From Dasyornis broadbenti (Eukaryota > Chordata > Aves > Passeriformes > Dasyornithidae): a DNA stretch of 64,000 nucleotides. Where the stretch lies: NCBI GenBank assembly GCA_013397935.1, contig VZRN01002233.1, positions 62,001 through 126,000 on the forward strand, given 5' to 3'. The position numbers and the translations under genes were made by a program. The notes under the pieces are model-generated. The model was not told the DNA's origin, ran no database searches, and saw only the letters and a list, made by a program, of their open reading frames with translations. This document shows, in pieces, positions 56,605 to 64,000 of this stretch; position 1 is the stretch's first letter, and each line of letters opens with the position of its first letter.

Positions 56605-56717
56605 ATGCCACACAAGATTGGTTTCACCGTGGTCAGCTCATCGGGACACGAGGATGGGTTCAGCGCTCGGGAGCTGATGGTTCATGCGCCGACAGTGAAC
56701 GGGTGGCGGTCACCCAG
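56605..56717 (+). CDS. CEP104: CEP104 first coding exon
   Basis: Begins one base after acceptor CCCCAG. It encodes MPHKIGFTVVSSSGHEDGFS, ARELMVHAPTVNGWRSP and ends phase 2 at donor CAG|GTACTG. It does not stand out as a long open frame. Confidence 0.97.
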
Positions 56718-59700
56718 GTACTGTGAGGGGATTGTCTTGGACCGCTGAAGTTCTGAAGCATCAAATTTAAAATGAGTGGCAGATGTACTATGCATGGTCA
56801 GAGCAGTTTACAGCATTTCAGACCAAACTGATAAAGCAAAAATTTACTTTAATCGCATGGAATCTTCATCCTGTGGGGAAAAAGCACCTTGGTTCACACC
56901 TAAAGGCACTGCATTGCATTTGAATAATAGAGAATGAAAATGAGAACTATTTTTGTTCTTGGCAATCTTGGTTAGCAATTACTTTGGCTTAGTATGAAAA
57001 CTCTCTTTGTCTGAGCACGTCCTCTAAATATGTGTGGGGCATGTGAGCATAACACACTCACACAGTAAAGGGAAGGGAAAAGTGTTTCCATTCTACCCTT
57101 GGGGTTCTTCTTACAATATTTATAATGCTGGCTTAAGTTTAATATCTTGAAAATTCCATAATTAAACGTTGCTCAAGTTGGAGGTGAAGTCCTCTTTAAA
57201 AGGATGATTGAATTCAGAAACTGTGTCTCTTTTAGGCTCTGTCAGTACCCCCAGGAAATCATCCTGCAGTTGGTGGAGAGGTGTCGAATTCGGAAGCTGC
57301 AGCTGCTCGCTCACCAGTACATGATTGCAAGCAAAATTGAGTTCTACATCAGTGAGAGTCTGCCAGAATACTTTGCTCCGTATCAGTCAGAGAGGTTTCA
57401 GAGGCTTGGGTGAGTCAGAAAATTCTGAGTGAGTTTATTGTCTTAATCAGAAAAGCGTCAGGGGAAAATAGTATCACTCTGGGTTGAATGTGATGTGGAC
57501 ATGCCGTAGGAGCAGCAGAGAGATCCTTGACTTGTGTAGATCTGTGACAAAGTGGGAGATGCAGATTGCCAGGTGATAGCACACGTTGTCTCAGTTATGA
57601 GGGAGTTTTAAACCTTCCCAATGTTCTAACCTCAGGAGCAGAAATCCGCCTGTGTGTTTGGATGTATCCTCTGCTCACGTGTTGCGTTTTCCTTCCCAGT
57701 TATGTCCCTCTCTCAGACAACGAGAAGACTGATTTCAGAGCTCGAGAGTTGAAATCTGTGTACATGGATGCAGTTGGCCAGTATCTGAAACTGATTTTCC
57801 ATAAAAATTATGTCAATAAATACAACTTGTATGGGCAGGTGAGTTAAGAGTCCTTACCTGGTAACTTCAGTGACACTTCCATAGTAAAGAGCAGGCATTG
57901 AAATCTGCTCTCTTGATTTGTAGAAAAAAAAAAAATGTTGGTTGAAAGCTGCTGTATTTATTTTAGTTTGTTTTAAAGCACAAAACACAAATAACAGGTT
58001 GGAAGTGAGTTGGGATCAGGTGGATGCACCTCATGCAGAACAAACGAGTCAAGCACACATCCTGTCACTCTTGTTCATGCTGAGCTTTAGCCTGCACAGC
58101 AGGGCCTGTTGAGAAAAGGAACCCCCTCTGAGAACAGCTTTGGGGTCACAAAGCCATTCTTTGAGTGTTTTGGACCTGGTGTGGCATTAAGTGAAGGTAT
58201 TGCACAGCCAGCATGGTACAGACACACAAACACCGGCCTCAGTTCTGCAGGGCCTCGTTTCAGTTCCATCCCAGACCAGGAAAGGGAACAGCAGGTCACT
58301 GCATAGTGGGGTTGTGGATTTGGTGGTGCACTTTCAATGGAGCAGGAGGCACATTTAGCACTCAGTGCCTTTCTCTGCTTCCATACCACCCTGCTGACCA
58401 CAGACCCTGCTTTTTGTTCCTAGAAAAGAGGAATGAGCTTACACATTTCCATTTTCTGTGAATCTCTGCAGGTTGCCCTGGTAGCTGTGAACATCATTGG
58501 GGATCCAGCAGACTATGGCAATGACAGCATGAGCAGTGTAAGTGCAAAGCATCCCTGTCCTCTTACTGTTGCTCCATCTCTTCAATTTCAAGTTCCTGGA
58601 GTAACAGGATGTACCTTTCATCTGCCAGGTCCATGCTGTAGCAGAGCTACATTGCTCTAATTTATTTTTAAAGTTTTCTCGAAGCAAGAAAGTTGTGCCT
58701 GAAATGGGAATACAAAAGTTAAAATATAATCAACTGGGACATTTTCATTTTCAGCCTTTCCAGATTCTCTTGTCTCAGTGTGCCCCAAAACACAAGGGCT
58801 CTGTGTTGCAGAACTGACGTTGGTTGTGGAAAGTGAGAATTCTGTCTTGAGCACAGACCTGATATATTGGTGAATGTACACTAATTTTTTTTTTTTCTCC
58901 CTTCCAAAGCCCTCCAGAGAGAAGCTGATAGATCACTACTTGGGAATGAAATCAGATGATCCTGCCTTAGATGGAACTTACCTTGGGTAAGGATGTTCTT
59001 TGCATATACCCTGGCAAAACCCCTACTCAGTATAAAGTAGTTGTTGGTCTCTGGTTAATTCCCTCCTAGTGAAAAGAGAAGCCTGGCTTATTGTGAATTA
59101 TGTTATCCATCTTACGCCTTCAGGAAACGTGACTCCATTTCACCTCTGGACGATTTGGCCTTTGACATGTACCAAGACCCAGAAGTGGCTCAGATAATCC
59201 GGAGGCTGGATGAGAAGAAGCGGGAAGCTGTCTGTCACGAGTGCTACGACCATGCCAAGAAGCTCAAACAGGCCATTGCAGACTTGCAGAAGGTATTGTT
59301 GAAAGATCTTTGGCTCTGAAATGGAGCAATGCTCCAGTGACCCATCAGGGCCCTGCTGTTCTTGTGGAATTGTAATGATTTCCGATATATTTCCCAAATA
59401 ATAATTTTAAAATCAGATAGGTTGGTTGAGTAATTTGGCTAGAAGTAGTGAAACAGTACAGGAAGGTGATTCCAAGGTGATTTGTATTAATTCTAGGTGG
59501 GGGAGCGACTTGGCCGGTACGAGGTGGAGAAGCGCTACGCAGTAGAGAAGGAGGATTATGACCTTGCCAAGAAAAAGAAGGAGCAGATGGATGAGTACCG
59601 GCTGAAGGTGTACCAGCAGCTGGAGCTTCACGATCTCCTGGATGCACAGCTGCTGGTGGGTGCAGTTAGTCCAAACTCGGGAGGGTGTTCTAAATAGAAA

Positions 59701-62700
59701 TGGCAAAGCAACCAAATTTAATTCAGAGGTTAATGGAAATGTTGAGATTTACTTAAGATTTTCAGTTTTCTTTTTGGATTGTGGATTTCCCCAACTGAAG
59801 ACTCTCATGTGGTGTTTTATGGACAAGCTTAGTTCTCCATAAATCGCATTTAACTGTTGAAGTCTCAAGCAAATGGCATTAGAATCCTGAATGTTTTGCA
59901 CGATTTCAAGGCTACCTGGTGCAGATGAATAATGTACTTTCTCATATTTTGGAGGGGTAGAGGAGGCTTAAGCTGGTATCAAGGCTAACTATACAGAATC
60001 CATGTGATTTTTTTATATATGTATAGTTATGTAATGTTCTTAGAACAGGAAGTTTTATAATCTCTTCACACATGCACCCACACAGAATTATTTTCTGACT
60101 GTTTCATAAAGCCTCATCCAGTGGGAATGATTACACACCTGTGAGCCAGGTTTAATATTTACTTGAAATCCCCAGAAGCCTGTTGACAGCCAGAGCTATA
60201 AGCTGCACTGACTGATTTTAGCACATTTTGAGACTTGCTGTAAAAATCTCCTTGCCTTTCTCAGATCCGAAAGCCATCAGAGTTGCCTTTGGGGTCTGTA
60301 AGTGGCACTGAGAGCGCCCAGCGCTCCTCTGCTGAGCACACAGACACACCCCAAGGAGAGCCACGGAGGGTAGAGCTGCAGGAGCAGCTGGTGGATCCCA
60401 CTTCTGCTGAGCCTGTTGTTCCCCACCAGTCCCCTCTTTCTCCTCAGACTCAGCCCACAACCTCCGAGGAAGCGTTTTCCAAGGAAAGTGTGAGTAGTGT
60501 TCCCTCTGTTACTGCAGAAATCTGTCAGAGCAAACAATCTGGTGTCCAACCTTCCAAACAGTGGGGTTACTCTCATGATTAACTGGGGACTGATGCTGCT
60601 TTAAAGTGAGAAAATTGCATTGAGGCAAATCCAATTAGTGATGAAACCACTTCACATCTAAATCATTTCCAGAACAACAAATTTCATCTTTTGTGCTAGA
60701 ATGAATTCTTACCTTATGACGAGAGGCCTCTCCCGACCATCTGCAAGCAGGTGGATGAAGCTGTTGCCTACCTTGAGCCGGAGGTGACTGAAGACGTCAT
60801 GGGTGATTCTCCAAGGACTGGCAGCACTGGGGAGCCCATCCCACTCACAGAGAAGGCGCTGAGGGAGGCCAGCCCTGTTGTGGAAGTTTTTGGAGAGACT
60901 TTGGTAAAAACCAGTAAAACAAACCCAATCCCCATTGAAACGAACCTATGGATTATTATGCTCTGTGTTGAGTTGAGTTAGAGAGGTTTTTTATGTGTTC
61001 AGAGCTGCTATTTAGAAATCTCATCTTAAAACTTGACCTTGGCTCTAGGGATACTTGTTTTCAGCATTTGTACAAATCTGTAGCTTTGATAATTCATTGC
61101 TTGATGAGCTGGTAAACAGACAGGATCCAGCAGATTGCTGTATGGTATGGACCCAGAATACCCAAAATTTGCCCCTGTCTTTTGCAGGGAGAGAAACCAT
61201 CAGAGTGCCTGGAAGGGCTCCATGAGCCTGACCTGTTAATCCCATTTCAGTCATTGCATTTCAAAATGTGTACTTTTAATAAAGCCAGATTCCTGTGGGG
61301 GACACCTGGGGATTTCAGTCTTCAGTTCATATGTTCTTTTGAGGCTGGCTCTCTATATAAATGTTGAACTTGTATTGAAATATCTGTAGGGACCCTTTAA
61401 GAGATAAACTTGTCCTGTGCTCAGGTTTCAGGAGCGTATTCCAGAACATGGTCGTATAGAGAAGATGCATTACTGGCTGTGTACCAGAATCTGATGGAGG
61501 TGTCAGTGGACACTCCAAAGGAGGATTTAAGGAACATGCTGAGGGCTGCTGTTTTTCTTGTGCAGAGAGCTATCAAAGACACCGTGTCTTCAGTAAGTTG
61601 GGATAGGTTTGATCCTACAGTGAAGAACTAGCAGCCAAAAGTGCAGAACCGTGGGGTTAAGATACTTTGAACAAATAGTTTATAAATCTGCTGTTGAGTA
61701 AGTCCAAAACCAAAACAAAACCCCTCCAAACTCCCAAAACATCTGGGCAATGCCTGGCACTGAACAGTTGGCAAATACTGCCCTGGGCTGAGCCTTGAGC
61801 TTAAGAAACATCTGCAGATGTGCAGTGAAGTTGAGCATTTTTCTTCTTTGTTGAATCTGAAACACAGCAATGAAGTAACTTCTAGTTTGCAGCTCAAGGA
61901 ACTTCACTTAGCTAAAGGACACTTGGGCATCAAATAAACCTTAAATAAGAAGAAAAGAAGAAAATCGAGATGTTACTCTTTATAAAACAATTTCTGAAGC
62001 CTTTCACCTAAGTCCTGGCAACAGGTTTCCTGGAAGAGAGTTGTCTGAAGTAGCGTCTGTTAAAGGTCTTGCTGTAATTCCAGATTAAGAATAGATTTTA
62101 CTGTATTGCCTGAAAACGGGGCTCTGTTATTTTTGCTCAGTGTTTCCTCTTTCTTTCTAACTTAGGTTTTTCAGGCTTCCCTGAAACTTCTAAAAATGAT
62201 CATAACCCAATACATACCAAAACACAAACTGGGGAAGCTAGAAACCTCTCATTGTGTGGAGAAAACCTTGCCACATTTGCTTTCTAGAACAGGAGACTCC
62301 TCATCGCGTCTTCGCCTTCTGGCCTTGAACTTCGTCCAGGTGGGTGTTTCCCTTTAAATTAGGGAGCTCACAGGTGGGCAACACATGATCAGAGTGGACT
62401 GTGAGACCAGCAATGGTTGCTGTGAAGTGTTACAGGTTATCATAGAATCCCAGGATAGTTTGGGTTGGAAGGAACCTCTGGAGATCATCCAGTCCAACCC
62501 CCTGCCCAATCAGGGCCACCTGGAGCAGGTGACAAAGGAAGGCATCCAGGTGGGTTTGGAATGTCTCCGCAGCCTTCCTGGATAGCTCTGCCACCCTCAG
62601 TGTAAAGAAAAGCTTCCTCAGGTTGAGGAACAATAAATACCATTTGAGGAACTTTTGTATTTTAGTTTCTGGCCATAAATATGTGGAAGGCAAAGTGGTA

Positions 62701-64000
62701 GAACCAGCTGAGTGTCTTTGGTGTTCTTTCTGGCTGTCTGCTGTCACCCCTGTTGTAAGGGGGCAGTCTGGGGATACCTGCTGCTGCTGCAGGTGTGGCT
62801 CTTGTATTCTTTGGTGCAAGTGACCTACAGAGATGAGAAAACTCTGCTTTGCACACACAGGTAATTGTCCTCATTCAGCATCTGCCTGCTCACTGACTTT
62901 CTGTGTGTTTCTAGGAAATGGCACTGTGCCCAGAAGTGAAACCTCTTCAGATTATTCCGGTCCATCTGGTTAAAACACTAAAACCAAACTCCCCAACACA
63001 CCTAGCAATGAGTTACGTGGAATTGGTGGAATCTCTCTTGAGAGACATGGGGACTGAAAACTCCGGGTTTACCATCAACAATGTCATGAAGGTAAGAGGC
63101 CAAGATTACAGCACAGGGAGGATTTTGTTTTCTGGGGGCTTGCCTGGCTGGTTTGGAGTGCTTGGAGAATTCCTGAAGAGATGTATCCCCTCAATTACCA
63201 ACAGTGCTGGTAATTTTAGACCAGGTTGGACAGGGCTTGAAGCAACCTGGTCTAGCAGGGGGTGTCCCTGCCCATGGGGTGGAATGAGATGAGCTTTAAA
63301 GTCCCTTTCAACCTAAACCATACTGGGATTCTATGAAGCACGGTGTCAATATGGGGAAAAAAGAATCAATGGGTAAAAAGTATTTGCAAAAATCTGTCTA
63401 TAGGAAGATTTCTCCTCCTTGGACTAATAAACAAATCCTTAAAAATGCGAGAAAAGAAAGACGTAATTTTTTGTAATGATTTTCAGTTTGCCACAGGAGC
63501 CCTGGAGCACAAGGCTCATGAGGTGCGTGAGGTGGTGCTGCGGATCATCTTTGCCATGTACAGGGAGCACAGGGCAGCTGTGCTGGAATATCTCCCTCCG
63601 GATGACACTGGCGCCCGCAAGACCGTCCGCTATAAAACACTCTTCGATGGGTTTGCCAAAATCGATGGGAAATCTTCTGAAACTGAAATAAGGGTAAGTA
63701 ATGAGAGTTCAGAACATACAGGGCCACCTCAGACAAGGCATTTGGCTGAGTAATATCCTGATTTCATGGCTGGATTGGACACTGCGCAGGTAGCAGAGTG
63801 TCTTCAGGTGTGTGGTTAAATGTCCTTGGTATAAAAGGCTCAGTGTATTCCCTGTACTCACTCTTGGGAATAAAGCCAACAAGGAATACAGAGCTGGACG
63901 AGCAGTTTGGAAAATGTACAAATGCATTTTCTGCTGTCAGTCCTTGGGAACAGTAAGCCCAAAGGCTGTGCTGTGTGTTCCTTTCAGGTAGTGCAGAGGA
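56605..64000 (+). CDS. CEP104: CEP104 (centrosomal protein 104), N-terminal 684 codons; continues beyond window
   Basis: Thirteen complete coding exons: 56605-56717, 57236-57409, 57700-57838, 58472-58537, 58910-58986, 59124-59292, 59497-59655, 60265-60489, 60700-60903, 61425-61592, 62166-62339, 62915-63091, 63487-63693. A fourteenth starts at 63988. All junctions are GT-AG and keep frame. CEP104 sits at ciliary tips and centriole distal ends, binds tubulin through a TOG domain and partners CP110/CEP97; human mutations cause Joubert syndrome. Residues about 1-190 form the jelly-roll domain (MPHKIGFTVVSSSGHEDGFS start). About 190-299 is a charged coiled coil, 300-440 a divergent Pro/Ser linker, and 440-684 the TOG helices. 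The zinc-finger array and C-terminus lie outside. The start is fixed by identity to the human MPHKIGF N-terminus. Confidence 0.97.
57236..57409 (+). CDS. CEP104: CEP104 coding exon 2
   Basis: 174 bases after acceptor TCTCTTTTAG. It encodes LCQYPQEIILQLVERCRIRK, LQLLAHQYMIASKIEFYISE and SLPEYFAPYQSERFQRLG, a very conserved part of the jelly-roll fold. Confidence 0.97.
57700..57838 (+). CDS. CEP104: CEP104 coding exon 3
   Basis: 139 bases, acceptor CCTTCCCAG and donor CAG|GTGAGT. It encodes YVPLSDNEKTDFRARELKSV, YMDAVGQYLKLIFHKNYVNK and YNLYGQ. Confidence 0.97.
58472..58537 (+). CDS. CEP104: CEP104 coding exon 4
   Basis: 22 codons, VALVAVNIIGDPADYGNDSM-SS, between acceptor CTCTGCAG and donor AGT|GTAAGT. 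It closes the jelly-roll domain. Confidence 0.97.
58910..58986 (+). CDS. CEP104: CEP104 coding exon 5
   Basis: 77 bases after a T-rich tract and acceptor CTTCCAAAG. It encodes PSREKLIDHYLGMKSDDPAL and DGTYLG. Confidence 0.96.
59124..59292 (+). CDS. CEP104: CEP104 coding exon 6
   Basis: 169 bases. It encodes KRDSISPLDDLAFDMYQDPE, VAQIIRRLDEKKREAVCHEC and YDHAKKLKQAIADLQK, the start of the coiled coil. Human has KERYDYAKK where this copy reads CHECYDHAKK. Confidence 0.97.
59497..59655 (+). CDS. CEP104: CEP104 coding exon 7
   Basis: 53 codons: VGERLGRYEVEKRYAVEKED, YDLAKKKKEQMDEYRLKVYQ and QLELHDLLDAQLL. It is strongly charged and heptad-like, the main coiled-coil exon. Confidence 0.97.
60265..60489 (+). 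CDS. CEP104: CEP104 coding exon 8 (divergent linker)
   Basis: 75 codons, phase 0, acceptor CCTTTCTCAG and donor AGT|GTGAGT. Pro-, Ser-, Gln- and Glu-rich, starting IRKPSELPLGSVSGTESAQR. It shows little identity to the mammalian linker, so placement rests on frame and splice sites. Confidence 0.9.
60700..60903 (+). CDS. CEP104: CEP104 coding exon 9
   Basis: 68 codons. It starts NEFLPYDERPLPTICKQVDE (human SLPYDERPLPAIRK) and ends EPIPLTEKALREASPVVEVF and GETL, bridging the linker and the TOG domain. Confidence 0.96.
61425..61592 (+). CDS. CEP104: CEP104 coding exon 10 (TOG start)
   Basis: 56 codons: VSGAYSRTWSYREDALLAVY, QNLMEVSVDTPKEDLRNMLR and AAVFLVQRAIKDTVSS. The TWSYREDALL segment is the tubulin-facing first helix pair of the TOG domain. 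Confidence 0.97.
62166..62339 (+). CDS. CEP104: CEP104 coding exon 11 (TOG)
   Basis: 58 codons after TTCTAACTTAG: VFQASLKLLKMIITQYIPKH, KLGKLETSHCVEKTLPHLLS and RTGDSSSRLRLLALNFVQ. Confidence 0.97.
62438..62627 (-). mobile_element. CR1 LINE 3' fragment in CEP104 intron 11
   Basis: ATCATAGAATCCCAGGATAG, 'TTTGGGTTGGAAGGAACCTC' and 'CATCCAGTCCAACCCCCTGC', then 'AGGGCCACCTGGAGCAGG' and 'GCTTCCTCAGGTTGAGG'. This is a different CR1 subfamily from most copies here, inserted antisense to the gene. Confidence 0.92.
62915..63091 (+). CDS. CEP104: CEP104 coding exon 12 (TOG)
   Basis: 59 codons: EMALCPEVKPLQIIPVHLVK, TLKPNSPTHLAMSYVELVES and LLRDMGTENSGFTINNVMK, donor AAG|GTAAGA. Confidence 0.97.
63215..63338 (+). 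mobile_element. CR1 LINE 3' fragment in CEP104 intron 12
   Basis: Sense CR1: 'GACCAGGTTGGACAGGGCTT', 'GCAACCTGGTCTAGCAGGG', 'GTCCCTTTCAACCTAAACCA' and terminal GGATTCTATGAA. The orientation matches the gene. Confidence 0.9.
63487..63693 (+). CDS. CEP104: CEP104 coding exon 13 (TOG end)
   Basis: 69 codons: FATGALEHKAHEVREVVLRI, IFAMYREHRAAVLEYLPPDD, TGARKTVRYKTLFDGFAKID and GKSSETEIR, donor AGG|GTAAGT. Confidence 0.97.
63988..64000 (+). CDS. CEP104: CEP104 coding exon 14, partial
   Basis: Thirteen bases after acceptor CTTTCAG, reading VVQR in the expected phase before the window ends. Human continues with RRKAATEEAEK at this point, so the assignment is plausible but short. Confidence 0.7.

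Overview
This window looks like the end of a large bird gene desert followed by a tight cluster of three genes. It has vertebrate-style split genes with GT-AG introns and many 3' fragments of CR1 LINEs, the dominant avian retrotransposon. It also has two small solo LTRs of the kind common in songbirds. The gene order C1orf174 - DFFB - CEP104 matches human 1p36.32 and, from memory, chicken chromosome 21. A bird, probably a passerine, is the best reading; the passerine part is inference.

Positions 1-47,000 hold no protein gene that I can support. This would be the desert between C1orf174 and the distant AJAP1. It contains CR1 fragments and two solo LTRs with visible target-site duplications (3290-3739 with CCCAT, 20338-20716 with CTCC). 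It also contains several minisatellites, simple repeats, CpG-rich patches (about 26.1-26.45 kb and 43.4-43.8 kb), a perfect RFX-type X-box palindrome at 34.35 kb, and long AT-rich unique blocks that look like conserved non-coding elements.

From 47,963 to 50,071 (+) lies the complete C1orf174 orthologue in three coding exons (260 codons). Its promoter is a CpG island directly downstream of a 17-bp VNTR. It is convergent with DFFB (-), the caspase-activated DNase. Five coding exons of DFFB (52,754-55,234) are readable and all the catalytic histidines are present. Its first exons, which encode the CIDE-N domain, fall in a 511-base assembly gap (55,292-55,802). CEP104 (+) starts head-to-head with DFFB across the same CpG island. 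Thirteen coding exons (684 codons) are complete, and a fourteenth runs off the window end. They cover the N-terminal jelly-roll domain, the coiled coil and the TOG domain; the zinc-finger region lies beyond the window.

The three genes do not form a pathway: a little-known nuclear acidic-tail protein, an apoptotic nuclease and a ciliary-tip protein. The shared feature is the DFFB/CEP104 bidirectional promoter. I found no undescribed system that the sequence would justify claiming. The best leads are regulatory: the X-box palindrome, two CpG-rich patches in the desert, a possible uORF in CEP104 exon 1, and repeat structures beside promoters and splice sites.
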